Below, one piece after another: positions 16,934 to 25,658 of a DNA stretch of 64,000 nt (the stretch's first letter is position 1; each line of letters begins with the position of its first letter). Position numbers and translations under genes: made by a program. This DNA comes from VAZQ01 sp963725065 (GTDB taxonomy: Bacteria > Pseudomonadota > Alphaproteobacteria > Rhizobiales > Xanthobacteraceae): assembly GCA_963725065.1 (NCBI GenBank), contig CAVRXD010000055.1, forward strand, positions 29,121-93,120, in the 5' to 3' direction. The notes under the pieces were generated by a model. The model was not told the DNA's origin. It ran no database searches and saw only the letters and a program-made list of their open reading frames with translations.

Positions 16934-18760
16934 GTGGCTACCAACGGCACACCCAATCCCGCTACCAACGGCCGCGCCTATCCGATCGAGGATCACAGCT
17001 ACGACGTGGTCGTGGTCGGCGCCGGCGGCGCCGGCTTGCGCGCCGTGGTCGGCTGCAGCGAGGCGGGGCTGCGGACCGCCTGCATCACCAAGGTGTTTCC
17101 GACCCGCTCGCACACGGTCGCGGCGCAGGGCGGCATCGCCGCCGCGCTCGGCAATATGGGCGAGGACGACTGGCGCTGGCACATGTACGACACCGTCAAG
17201 GGCGCCGACTGGCTCGGCGACCAGGACGCCATCGAATACATGTGCCGCAGCGCCCCCGAGGCGGTGTACGAGCTCGAACACTGGGGCCTGCCGTTCTCGC
17301 GCCGGGAGGATGACGGCAAGATCTACCAGCGCCCGTTCGGCGGCATGACGACCCATTACGGCAAGGGCACCGCGCAACGCACCTGCGCCGCGGCCGACCG
17401 CACCGGCCACGCCATGCTGCATACGATGTACGGGCAGGCGTTGCGTCACGCCGCCGAATTCTTCATCGAATTCTTCGCCATCGATCTGATCATGGACGAG
17501 GAAGGCCGCTGCCGCGGCGTTGTCGCGCTCAAGCTCGACGACGGCACGATCCACCGTTTCGGCGCCAACATGACGATCCTCGCCACCGGCGGCTATGGAC
17601 GCGCCTATTTCTCCTGCACCTCGGCGCATACCTGCACCGGCGACGGCAACGCCATGGTGCTGCGCGCCGGCCTGCCGCTGCAGGACATGGAGTTCGTGCA
17701 ATTCCACCCGACCGGCATCTACGGCGCCGGCTGCCTGATCACCGAAGGCGCGCGCGGGGAGGGCGCCTATCTCGTCAACTCCGAGGGCGAGCGCTTCATG
17801 GAGCGCTACGCCCCCTCCGCCAAGGATCTCGCCTCGCGCGACGTCGTCTCGCGCGCCATGACCATCGAGATCCGCGAGGGCCGCGGGGTCGGCAAGCAGA
17901 AGGACCACATCTTTCTGCACCTCGATCATCTCGATCCGGAGGTGTTGCACGAGCGCCTGCCGGGGATTTCGGAATCGGCGCGCATCTTCGCCGGCGTCGA
18001 CCTCACCTGCGAGCCGATCCCGATCGTGCCGACCGTGCACTACAACATGGGCGGCATCGCCACGAACTATCACGGCGAGGTGCTGACCAAGAAGAACGGC
18101 AACGACGACTCCGTGGTGCCCGGCCTGATGTCGCTCGGCGAAGCCGCCTGCGTGTCCGTGCACGGGGCCAATCGTCTCGGCTCGAACTCGCTGATCGACC
18201 TCGTGGTGTTCGGCCGGGCGGCGGCCTTGCGGTGCGCCGAGATTCTGCACCCGGGCGACAGCCATCCCGACCTGCCGAAGGATTCGGCCGACCGCGCGCT
18301 CGCGCGCCTCGACCGGTTCCGGCATGCGTCCGGCAAGACACCGACGGCGCAGCTGCGCCTCAGCATGCAGAAGGTGATGCAGAACAATTGCGCCGTGTTC
18401 CGCACCGCCGAGGTGCTGGAGGAAGGCCACAAGCTGATTCACGAAGTCTACGCCGGCGTTCCCGACATCAGGGTCACCGACCGTTCGCTGATCTGGAATT
18501 CGGACCTGGTCGAGACCCTGGAGTTCGATAACCTGATCGTGCAGGCGGTGGTCACCATGGACGCCGCGCGGAACCGGACCGAGAGCCGCGGGGCGCATGC
18601 GCGCGAGGATTTCCCGGAACGCGACGACAAGAACTGGATGAAGCACACGCTGTCCTGGATCGACCCGAAGGGTGTCGTCACCGTCGACTACCGGCCGGTG
18701 CACGCCTATACGCTCACCAACGAGGTGTCGTATATCGAGCCCAAGGCAAGGGTGTATTGA
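16934..18760 (+). CDS. sdhA: Succinate dehydrogenase flavoprotein subunit
   Basis: SdhA, 608 residues, the FAD-containing catalytic subunit that oxidises succinate to fumarate. Visible hallmarks are the FAD fold VVVVGAGGAGLRAVVGC, the FAD-linking histidine in RSHTVAAQGGIAAALGN, HPTGIYGAGCLITEGARGEG with active-site residues, and NRLGSNSLIDLVVFGRAA. The start codon is GTG, three bases after the sdhD stop. Length and motifs are normal and no indel is present, in contrast to many neighbouring genes. Confidence 0.98.
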   Translation: MATNGTPNPATNGRAYPIEDHSYDVVVVGAGGAGLRAVVGCSEAGLRTACITKVFPTRSHTVAAQGGIAAALGNMGEDDWRWHMYDTVKGADWLGDQDAIEYMCRSAPEAVYELEHWGLPFSRREDDGKIYQRPFGGMTTHYGKGTAQRTCAAADRTGHAMLHTMYGQALRHAAEFFIEFFAIDLIMDEEGRCRGVVALKLDDGTIHRFGANMTILATGGYGRAYFSCTSAHTCTGDGNAMVLRAGLPLQDMEFVQFHPTGIYGAGCLITEGARGEGAYLVNSEGERFMERYAPSAKDLASRDVVSRAMTIEIREGRGVGKQKDHIFLHLDHLDPEVLHERLPGISESARIFAGVDLTCEPIPIVPTVHYNMGGIATNYHGEVLTKKNGNDDSVVPGLMSLGEAACVSVHGANRLGSNSLIDLVVFGRAAALRCAEILHPGDSHPDLPKDSADRALARLDRFRHASGKTPTAQLRLSMQKVMQNNCAVFRTAEVLEEGHKLIHEVYAGVPDIRVTDRSLIWNSDLVETLEFDNLIVQAVVTMDAARNRTESRGAHAREDFPERDDKNWMKHTLSWIDPKGVVTVDYRPVHAYTLTNEVSYIEPKARVY

Positions 18761-18794
18761 CGAGAACGCGAGACGCGGGAAAGCACAAATCGTA

Positions 18795-19574
18795 ATGGCC
18801 CAATTCACCCTGCCCAAGAATTCCAAGGTCACCGAAGGCAAGACCTGGGCCTATCCCAGCGGCGCGCATGACGTGCGCGAGTACAAGATCTATCGCTGGA
18901 ATCCCGACGACGGGAAAAACCCGCGCATGGATACGTACTACGTCGACTGCGGCGATTGCGGCCCGATGGTTCTCGACGCGCTCATCTGGATCAAGAACAA
19001 CATCGACCCCACGCTGACCTTCCGCCGCTCCTGTCGCGAAGGGGTGTGCGGGTCATGCTCGATGAACATCGATGCCACCAATACGCTGGCCTGCACCAAG
19101 GCGATGGCCGACGTCAAAGGCGCGGTGAAGATCTACCCGCTGCCGCACCTCTCGGTGGTGAAGGACCTGGTGCCCGACCTCACCAACTTCTACGCCCAGC
19201 ACGCCTCGATCGAGCCGTGGCTGCAGACCACCTCGCCGACGCCGCAAAAGGAGTGGAGGCAGAGCCACGAGGACCGCCAGAAGCTCGACGGTCTGTACGA
19301 GTGCATCCTGTGCGCCTGCTGCTCGACCGCGTGCCCGAGCTATTGGTGGAACAGCGAGCGCTTCCTCGGTCCGGCCGCGCTGCTTCAGGCCGACCGCTGG
19401 CTGCAGGACAGCCGCGACGAGGCGACCGGGCATCGCCTCGACAATCTCGAGGATCCGTTCCGGCTCTACCGCTGCCATACCATCATGAATTGCGCCAAGG
19501 CCTGCCCCAAGAGCCTCAACCCCGCCAAGGCCATCGCCGAGGTCAAGCGCATGATGGTCGAGCGGCAGATGTAA
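18795..19574 (+). CDS. sdhB: Succinate dehydrogenase iron-sulfur subunit
   Basis: SdhB, 259 residues, carries electrons from FAD to quinone through three iron-sulfur clusters. The [2Fe-2S] ligands are in RRSCREGVCGSCSM (about residues 77-90), the [4Fe-4S] ligands in CILCACCSTACPSYWW, and the [3Fe-4S] ligands in CHTIMNCAKACPKSLNP. It is the last gene of sdhCDAB, 34 bp after sdhA. Start at the ATG giving MAQFTLPKNS; an upstream in-frame ATG lies inside sdhA and is not credible. Confidence 0.98.
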   Translation: MAQFTLPKNSKVTEGKTWAYPSGAHDVREYKIYRWNPDDGKNPRMDTYYVDCGDCGPMVLDALIWIKNNIDPTLTFRRSCREGVCGSCSMNIDATNTLACTKAMADVKGAVKIYPLPHLSVVKDLVPDLTNFYAQHASIEPWLQTTSPTPQKEWRQSHEDRQKLDGLYECILCACCSTACPSYWWNSERFLGPAALLQADRWLQDSRDEATGHRLDNLEDPFRLYRCHTIMNCAKACPKSLNPAKAIAEVKRMMVERQM

Positions 19575-19618
19575 TGTCCGCTCGTCAGGTGACGCCGCAT
19601 CGTCCGTGGTGATCCCCA

Positions 19619-19654
19619 AGCATGTGATCAAGCATGCGATCAGGCATGCGATCT
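19619..19654. repeat. Three tandem 12-bp copies (agcatgcgatca) after sdhB
   Basis: Copies at 19619-19630 (agcatgtgatca), 19631-19642 (agcatgcgatca) and 19643-19654 (ggcatgcgatct), each containing a near-palindromic gcatgc or gatc. The surrounding 245 bp between sdhB and the cytochrome gene show no other gene or clear promoter. Confidence 0.55.
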
Positions 19655-19819
19655 TGGGCCTACCCGTCACCGTCACGATCAGTAGCATCTCTCCACGCGG
19701 CGACAGGTCGGGCGACCCATAGCCGCTGGCGTGCGGCTTGGTGATCTCGGCCCTCGCGCCGATCCACCACCATCATGCGATCAACCGGGTTTCGCGCGAT
19801 GCTCGTTCCGAGGCTCTCG

Positions 19820-20230
19820 ATGCCGGCGCGTCCGGCCATTGTGTTGGCGGCGCTGCTGCTCTGTAGCGATTTGGCCGCCGCCCAGGACACGTCGTTCGGC
19901 CAGCGTCTGTATCGGGACAAGGCGGACTGCCAGTTCTGCCACGGCGTGAACGGCGACGGCCGCGGCGATCCACGCTCGCCGGGCAAGGCCCCGGATCTGC
20001 ACCAGACCCGGCTCGACCGCGAGCAACTGATCGAGGTGATCGCCTGCGGCCGGCCCGGTTCCGAAATGCCGCACTTCGATAAATATGCCTACGAGGCCAA
20101 GGACTGCTACGGCCTCTCCGCCGAGGAGCTCGGCAAGAACATCCCGCCCGATCCGCACTCGACCAGCCTGAACAAGCGCGAAATCTCGGCGCTGGCGGAC
20201 TTCATCCTCGCGACCTTCGTGGGGAAGTGA
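19820..20230 (+). CDS. Periplasmic c-type cytochrome
   Basis: A 136-residue monohaem cytochrome c with a signal peptide (residues 1-21, cleavage near AAA-QDT). The haem motif is CQFCH (Cys37, Cys40, His41) followed by GVNGDGRGDPRS; the Met in GSEMPHF is the likely sixth ligand. The C-terminal helix KREISALADFILATFVGK is typical of class I cytochromes. The ATG at 19820 is preferred because GAGG lies 6 bases upstream and the signal peptide then begins properly; ATGs at 19775 and 19799 are possible. Its redox partner is not evident. Confidence 0.82.
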   Translation: MPARPAIVLAALLLCSDLAAAQDTSFGQRLYRDKADCQFCHGVNGDGRGDPRSPGKAPDLHQTRLDREQLIEVIACGRPGSEMPHFDKYAYEAKDCYGLSAEELGKNIPPDPHSTSLNKREISALADFILATFVGK

Positions 20231-20273
20231 GGTTCTGCGACGAGCCGTGTTCCGTTGTCGTCCTGTCACCGCC

Positions 20274-20374
20274 GTCATTCCGGGGCGGCCCGAAGGGCCG
20301 AGCCCGGAATCCATCCTTCGCGGACGGTGGTTATGGATTCGGGCTCCCTCGCTTCGCTCGGGCCCCGGAATGAC
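20274..20374. repeat. Long inverted intergenic repeat (GTCATTCCGGGGC family)
   Basis: A 101-bp imperfect palindrome whose ends gtcattccggggc / gccccggaatgac pair, with inner arms agcccggaatccat / atggattcgggct. This class of element is widespread between genes in Bradyrhizobium-like genomes. It lies between the convergent cytochrome c and hypothetical-lipoprotein genes and can form a very long hairpin on either strand. Confidence 0.75.
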
Positions 20375-20386
20375 AGTCGTGGGCTG

Positions 20387-21154
20387 CTACCTGCCCTGCA
20401 TCAGCTCGAAGCGCACCGCGCTTTCGAACTGCCCCGCCGTCTCGCGGCCGGTGCGTGGATCGAACTGGGCCTGACCGGCCTTGCGCAGATGCCGCGTCGT
20501 GAGCGCGGCGGTGGTCCCGCCTGCGAGCTCCTTGCGACAGCGCTCCTTCACGAAGATGCCGTCGACCGGGGTCTCGCCGTCCTCGGGCGGCAGACTTTCG
20601 CAAGCCCAGCCGTCGCGCCCGAAGCGTGCGGTGAGAAAGTTGCGCAGGAGATAGGCCTCCCCGCGGTTCTGGGTGTCGCCGCGGGGGTCGCTCACGACGC
20701 GGACGCCGCGCAGCACCCCGCCGTCGTCGATCAGGGCCGAGACGGTGACGGGGAAACCGTAGGTCTTGGTGCCGGCATACTGCTCCATCTGCGGCAGCAG
20801 GTTGTTGGCCTTGGCCCAATATTCGAGCTCGTCGTCATAGCGGAAATAGATTTCCCGCAACCCGCTCGCTTCCGGCCGGCAGCGCTGGGCCTCGCGCCAG
20901 CCGTTGAGCGGCGTCGCCGGCGGCCCGCCATTGGTGCCGCAGGCATAGTCGACGAACTCGTCCGGCAATGCCTCGAGCTGCGTTCCCAGTTGCAGATCCC
21001 AGACTTCGAGTCGCGTCGGCCGGTCACCCGCGCGGTTGCCCGGCGCCGAAAAAGCAGACTGCACGCACCCCAAAAGAACCGCGGCGAAGGCAGAAAGGAG
21101 AATAGCGGCGAGACGCTGATGAAGACGGCATGGCATGGTGAGGCGGTCCGGCAT
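20387..21154 (-). CDS. Hypothetical exported lipoprotein
   Basis: A 255-residue protein with an N-terminal hydrophobic segment ending in AAVLLGCVQS, which looks like a lipobox with Cys as acylation site. The remainder (WDLQLGTQLEALPDEFVDYACGTNGG, IYFRYDDELEYWA, VSALIDDGGVLRGVRVVSDP) resembles conserved proteins of Bradyrhizobium relatives without assigned function. The number of the first residue is uncertain: ATG at 21154 or 21136, with a TTG at 21163. It is convergent with the cytochrome c gene. No function is claimed. Confidence 0.72.
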   Translation of the reverse strand: MPDRLTMPCRLHQRLAAILLSAFAAVLLGCVQSAFSAPGNRAGDRPTRLEVWDLQLGTQLEALPDEFVDYACGTNGGPPATPLNGWREAQRCRPEASGLREIYFRYDDELEYWAKANNLLPQMEQYAGTKTYGFPVTVSALIDDGGVLRGVRVVSDPRGDTQNRGEAYLLRNFLTARFGRDGWACESLPPEDGETPVDGIFVKERCRKELAGGTTAALTTRHLRKAGQAQFDPRTGRETAGQFESAVRFELMQGR

Positions 21155-21193
21155 GCACGACAAGCGTAGGCGGTCCCTCCTTCCTTCACAACG

Positions 21194-21269
21194 CTAGTGT
21201 TCTGTTTCCGACGTTCGTATCATTTCGCAGCACCCGCTTTTACGAACGTCGGAAACAAAGGAACACTAG
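21194..21269. repeat. Two-hairpin unit, type II element (minus orientation)
   Basis: A 76-bp palindrome, ends ctagtgttc / gaacactag, inner arms gtttccgacgttcgta / tacgaacgtcggaaac, loop with atcatttcgc. Reverse-complemented, it aligns over its whole length without gaps to the element at 32046-32121 (about 62 of 76 identical by eye); stem substitutions occur in mirrored pairs. It is separated by 12 bp from the type I element to its right. Confidence 0.75.
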
Positions 21270-21281
21270 CAAGTCATGATC

Positions 21282-21360
21282 CTAGTGTGGCTTTGCATTT
21301 GACGTTCCTATGAGGGACTCGCGGCCAATACTGATAGGAACGTCAAATGCGCCACACTAG
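21282..21360. repeat. Two-hairpin unit, type I element (minus orientation)
   Basis: A 79-bp palindrome, ends ctagtgtggc / gccacactag, inner arms catttgacgttcctat / ataggaacgtcaaatg. Reverse-complemented it aligns with 31957-32033; differences in the arms are mirrored, keeping the hairpin. Together with 21194-21269 it forms one 167-bp unit in the gap between the divergent lipoprotein and pentapeptide-repeat genes. Confidence 0.75.
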
Positions 21361-21435
21361 CGCGGCGGGGATTTTGCCAGCGTTCTTCGGTGCTGCCCTG
21401 GCGTCGGCAGGGAAACATGTCATGATGCGCGACCG

Positions 21436-22228
21436 ATGAAAGCAATCATGATCTGGCATCGTTGTTTCAGGCGGGCGGCATCGCCGCTGCTGGCGTTTTG
21501 CCTCTGTCTGTCCGGTTACGCGGCGTGGGCGCAAACCGCGGACGCCTTTCTCGCGGGCAGCAGCAAGTCGTGCCGCAACTGCGCGCTGGAGCGGGCCGCC
21601 TTGAAGCGACGCGACCTGTCGGAGGCTGATCTGTCCGGGCGCCAACCTGGAGGGCGCGATCTTGCACCGTGCGCGCCTCATGCGGGCGAAATTCACCGGC
21701 GCCAATCTCACCGATGCCAATCTCAACAAGACCGACCTGAAGAACGCGGCGCTGGCGCAGGCGAAGCTCGAACGCGCGATGCTCTATGAAGCCGATTTGA
21801 GCGCGGCGGATCTGAGCGGGGCCAATCTGACCGAGGCCAAGATGCAGAAGGCGCGGCTGGTCCGGGCGAGGCTCGACGGCGCGCACATGCCCGAAGCGAT
21901 CCTCACCGGCGCGCGCCTCGACGAGGCGTCGCTGCGCGGAGCGAACCTCAGCGCCGCCAATCTGGTGGAGGTGACGCTGCGCCGCGCCAATCTCGAAGGC
22001 GCCAATCTCAACAATGCCGGCCTGGTGGACGCCGTGTTGCGCGAGGCCAATCTCAAGGGGGCCAATCTTTCGGAGGCGGATCTGTTCGGCGCCGACCTGA
22101 GCGGCGCCAATCTCACGGGCGCCGACCTCTCGGAGGCGCGCCTGTCGCGCGCGATCCTCACCGGCGCCGTGCTCGACGGCGCCAATCTCAAGGGCGCGCT
22201 CATGCCCGACGGCAGCGTGCACCCCTGA
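21436..22228 (+). CDS. Secreted pentapeptide-repeat protein, frameshift at 21637-21639
   Basis: A protein of about 263 residues with a signal peptide (cleavage near AWA-QTA), a short Cys pair (KSCRNCALERAALK) and then roughly 33 pentapeptide repeats of the A(N/D)LxX type, which fold into a right-handed quadrilateral beta-helix (for example ANLSAANLVEVTLRRANLEG). The frame breaks at DLSG; reading one G fewer in 'ccgggcgcc' gives SGANLEGAILHRARLMRAKF, restoring the repeats. Function of such secreted pentapeptide proteins is unknown. Preceded by the two-hairpin repeat. Confidence 0.78.
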
Positions 22229-22349
22229 GTGGTTTGCATGCCGGCGGGGATCGGGGGCCGCTTCTGCCTGTTGGTTCGACTCGTATGCGCGGCGCATCGT
22301 TTTCCACTTCGGCGGAATATGTGTTGAGCGCTTTTCATCGGAGACGTCC

Positions 22350-22879
22350 ATGCGCAAGCCGATCCGCCGGGTGGTGACCGGCCACGATGCCGCGGGGCGG
22401 TCCGTGTTCATCACGGACGCGCCGGCGCCGCACGTCTACAACCGTGCGCCCGGCAGCGCCGTCGTCACCGAGCTGTGGGAGACGCGCGCCATGCCCGCCG
22501 ACAACAGCGGCAATGACGAGGTCACCGACCATCCGTTTCGGCTGGCGCCGCCCAGGAACGGCTCGGTCTTCCGCATCGTCGAGTATCCGCCGGACAAGGA
22601 GCGCGTGGCCGCGCTCGAGCGGCAGCGCGCGAGCGCCGACGACGGCTCCGGTCCGCCTTCGATCGCGGCTCCCCGCGCCATCCCGGCTTTCACAAGACCA
22701 GCTCGGTGGACTACGCCATCGTGCTTTCCGGCGAAATCTACGCGCTGATGGACGAGGGCGAGGTGCTGCTCAGAGCGGGGGACGTCCTGGTCCAGCGCGG
22801 CACCAACCATGCCTGGAGCAATCGCACCGACGAGCCGGCCCGTCTCGCCTTCGTGCTCATCGACGCCGAGCCGTTATAG
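22350..22879 (+). CDS. Cupin-domain protein (tandem copy 1), frameshift near 22653
   Basis: First of two tandem small cupin proteins. The start MRKPIRRVVTGHDAAGR and VFITDAPAPHVYN, then FRIVEYPPDKER, match copy 2; after about 22653 the family continues in another frame as FDRGSPRHPGFHKTSSVDYA and GDVLVQRGTNHAWSNRTDEP to the TAG at 22877-22879. A missing base in the short C-run 'gtccgcc' explains the break. Repaired length is about 176 residues. Such proteins bind a metal in a beta-barrel and are found near dioxygenase and catabolic genes; substrate unknown. Confidence 0.75.
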
Positions 22880-22985
22880 ACGCATTGCGACCATGCCGTC
22901 CCCTTCTGGTGGGCAGCCGCGCGCTGTTGCATGATCGCTCATCGATACCTCACGTCAGTCAGCCAACCCCGGGAGAAACGCAAAC

Positions 22986-23522
22986 ATGGCTTTGAGTGCA
23001 GATGTTCGTCGCGTGGTCACCACGATCGACAAGGACGACAAGGCGGTGGTGCTGCTGGATGGCGCCAATCCGCACAAGAAAGTGCGGCCGCAGGCGCAGA
23101 CGGTATCGCGCCTGTTGTGGGTGACGGACCAGACCCCGGCCGACCTGTCCGGCGCCGCCGACCGGGCCGCCATCGAGATCGGGATCATGCCGCCGCGCGG
23201 CGGCACGGTGTTCCGCATCGTGGATTTCCCGCCGGAGACGGCGGAGACGAAAAAGCTCGATCCCCACACCATGCATCAGAGCCTGGGCGACGGCGCACCC
23301 AAGCGCGGCCTGCCGCCGCGGCATCCGGCGATGCATCGCACCCGCACCGTCGACTACGCCATCGTGATGGCGGGCGAGATCGACATGCTGCTCGACGATT
23401 CCGAGATTCATCTCAAGGCGGGCGACGTGCTGGTGCAGCAGGGCACCAACCATGCCTGGGTCAACCGCGGCACCGAGCCTTGCCGCATCGCCTTCATCCT
23501 GGTCGACGCCAAGGAACCTTGA
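22986..23522 (+). CDS. Cupin-domain protein (tandem copy 2)
   Basis: A 178-residue intact cupin protein, paralogous to the preceding gene over its full length (VDYAIVMAGEIDMLLDD against VDYAIVLSGEIYALMDE; GDVLVQQGTNHAWVNRGTEP against GDVLVQRGTNHAWSNRTDEP). Metal-ligand candidates are the histidines in RHPAMHRT and TNHAWVN and Glu in the GEI motif. Intact copy plus broken copy means the function may persist even if copy 1 is truly dead. It is 85 bp upstream of the TauD-type dioxygenase and may be transcribed with it. Confidence 0.85.
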   Translation: MALSADVRRVVTTIDKDDKAVVLLDGANPHKKVRPQAQTVSRLLWVTDQTPADLSGAADRAAIEIGIMPPRGGTVFRIVDFPPETAETKKLDPHTMHQSLGDGAPKRGLPPRHPAMHRTRTVDYAIVMAGEIDMLLDDSEIHLKAGDVLVQQGTNHAWVNRGTEPCRIAFILVDAKEP

Positions 23523-23607
23523 GAACAGGCTCGCTCGCGGCCCATAATCGCGCCGAGACAACGCGGCAGCCGCGGCGGCGAGCTGTCCGCCATTGGGAGC
23601 GACCGGG

Positions 23608-24477
23608 ATGGAAACGAGACCCACGCACACCGAGACCACGCTCCGACCGCCGGCACTGGCGGTGCGGCCGCTGTCGGCGGCGCTGGGCGCCGAGATCATC
23701 GGCGTCGATCTGAGCAAGGACGTCGATGAACAGATCTGCGCGCAGCTCCGGGACGCCTGGCACCGGCATCTCGTCATCCTGCTGCGCGACCAGGAGCTGA
23801 GCGAAGGGGATCAGGTCCGTTTCGCAGAGATGTTCGGGCCGCCGGCTGTCATCCACACCAAGCAGTTCGTGCGCAGTCACCCCGCGGTCATGCTGATCTC
23901 GAACATCCGCGAGGACGGCAAGCCGATCGGCGCCCTGCCGGACGGCGAGATGCACTTCCACACCGACCAGTGTCACCAGGAGCGGCCTGCCATGGCCTCG
24001 ATGCTGTACGCGCTCGAGGTGCCGCGCGCGGGCGGCAACACGCTGTTCGCCAACGGCTACAAGGCGTACGAAACCCTGCCCGACGAGATCAAACGGCGCA
24101 TCGACGGCCGCAAGGCGCTCAACGCCTACGATTACGACACCGCGGCGATGAAGCGGGGGACGCGGATCGCCGAAGGCGTGCCGTCCCATGTGCATCCCGT
24201 GGTCCGCACCCACCCGGCGACGGGCCGCAAGGCGCTTTACGTCAACCGCCTGATGACCGTGCGGATCGAAGGACTGCCTGCGCAGGAGAGCGACGAGCTG
24301 CTCGACCTGCTGTTCGATCACCAGGAGCGTCGCGAATTCATCTACGAACATGTGTGGCGTCCGGGCGACCTTCTGATGTGGGACAATCGCTGCGCGCTGC
24401 ATGCCCGCACCGATTTCAGCCCAAGCGAGCGGCGCCTGATGCGGCGCGTCACCATCCTCGGCGAAAAGCCGGTGTGA
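23608..24477 (+). CDS. TauD/TfdA family Fe(II)/2-oxoglutarate dioxygenase
   Basis: A 289-residue member of the taurine/2,4-D dioxygenase family, which couples 2-oxoglutarate decarboxylation to hydroxylation of a small organic acid. Iron ligands are visible: HxD in MHFHTDQ (His118, Asp120) and the distal His265 in ALHARTDF, followed by Arg in SERRLMRR for the 2-oxoglutarate carboxylate. The FVRSHPAVMLISNIRE and GGNTLFANGYKAYE segments are standard. Substrate cannot be deduced. Start at ATG 23608 (METRPTH); a TTG at 23593 is less likely. Confidence 0.93.
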   Translation: METRPTHTETTLRPPALAVRPLSAALGAEIIGVDLSKDVDEQICAQLRDAWHRHLVILLRDQELSEGDQVRFAEMFGPPAVIHTKQFVRSHPAVMLISNIREDGKPIGALPDGEMHFHTDQCHQERPAMASMLYALEVPRAGGNTLFANGYKAYETLPDEIKRRIDGRKALNAYDYDTAAMKRGTRIAEGVPSHVHPVVRTHPATGRKALYVNRLMTVRIEGLPAQESDELLDLLFDHQERREFIYEHVWRPGDLLMWDNRCALHARTDFSPSERRLMRRVTILGEKPV

Positions 24478-24553
24478 CGCGCGCAATGCCTTGACGCGAG
24501 ACGCATTCCCGCAGACGCATTCCCGCGCCTTTGCAATTTGATTGGACCCCCGC

Positions 24554-25514
24554 ATGACCACTGCCCCGATCTATCTCACCGAAGCCGACGTCGGCCGCCT
24601 CGTCACCGTCAAGGATGCGATTGCGACCTTGGAAGAGCTGTTCGCCACCTGGGGTCAGCCTTCCACCGTCAATCTGCCGCGTCAGCGCGCGCGCCTTCCC
24701 GGCGGCGCCTTCAACCTGATGGGCGCGGCCTATGGCGCGAAGGGCGTGTACGGCCTCAAGGCCTATGCCGGCATGAAGGGCGCCCATTTTCACACGCTGC
24801 TGTACTCGTCGGCCGACGGCAGGCTGAAGGCCATGATCGAGGCCGATCTGTTCGGCCAGATGCGCACGGGAGCGGCGAGCGGGCTCGCGACCAAGCTGAT
24901 GGCCAATCCGGACGCGCACACGCTCGCCGTCATCGGCACCGGCCGGCAGTCACGCACGCAGGTCGAGGCGGTCTGCGCGGTGCGGCCGATCAAGCGCAGT
25001 CAGGGTCTTCGCCCGCACGCCGGAGCACCGCGAGAGCTATGCGCGCGCGCTCGAGAAGGACCTCGGCGTGGAGGCGCTGCCGGCGACCTCGGCGGAAGCC
25101 TGTGTCGCGGACGCCAACGTCGTGATCACCATCACCAAGTCGGCCGAGCCGGTATGCCGGGCCGCGTGGCTCGCGCGTGGCGCCCACGTCAACGCGGCGG
25201 GCGCCAATTCCGGCGATCGGCGCGAGGTCGACGGCGAGATGGTGTTGCGCGCCGCGGTGAAGGCGACGGATCACGTCGAGCAGGCCAAGGTGGAAGCGGG
25301 CGAGTTTCGCGACCTGGTCGCGGAGGGGAAGCTCGCCTGGTCGGATATCCGCGAGCTCGGCGAGTTCGTCACCGGGAAGGCCAAGGGCCGCGCCTCGCCG
25401 TCCGACCTGACGCTGTTCAAGTCGCTGGGCATAGCGCTCGAAGACATGGCCTTTGGTGAACTCGTCTATCAGCGCGCGCTCGCGCAAGGCGTGGGCAAGC
25501 CGATTCCGGTGTAG
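24554..25514 (+). CDS. Ornithine cyclodeaminase/mu-crystallin family protein, frameshift near 25004
   Basis: An NAD(P)-dependent protein of the ornithine cyclodeaminase/alanine dehydrogenase-like family. The N-terminal half (PIYLTEADVGRLVTVKDA, GLKAYAGMKGAHFHTLLY, FGQMRTGAASGLATKLM, LAVIGTGRQSRTQVEAV) leads into the dinucleotide fold; after 25004 the family continues in the next frame (VFARTPEHRESYARALEKDL, NVVITITKSAEPV, AFGELVYQRAL). An extra G in the ggg at 25003-25005 explains it. Repaired length is about 319 residues. The reaction is probably reduction/dehydrogenation of an imine or amino acid; substrate unknown. Confidence 0.8.
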
Positions 25515-25527
25515 CCGATATTCGATG

Positions 25528-25640
25528 GTCATGCCCGCGAAAGCGGGCATCCAGTCAGCGTCAGCCACGAATGTGGTGCGCTGCTGTGTTCCAACAGCAC
25601 GCTGCGGACAACTGCATCGCCCGCCTGCGCGGGCGATGAC
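25528..25640. repeat. Intergenic inverted repeat (GTCATGCCCGCG family)
   Basis: Left arm gtcatgcccgcgaaagcggg contains its own hairpin, and right arm catcgcccgcctgcgcgggc ends in gatgac; the outer gtcat / atgac pair and 'cccgc' words pair across about 60 bp of unique sequence. It lies between two convergent genes (cyclodeaminase homologue and Vgb-like gene), a usual place for such elements. Confidence 0.6.
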
Positions 25641-25658
25641 ACCGCGCTCCAGAGATCG

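Noticed and set aside
16514..18841. A 775-codon reading frame opposite sdhA
   Set aside because: Antisense to a fully conserved sdhA; rich in His, Arg and Gly as expected of shadow frames in GC-rich DNA.
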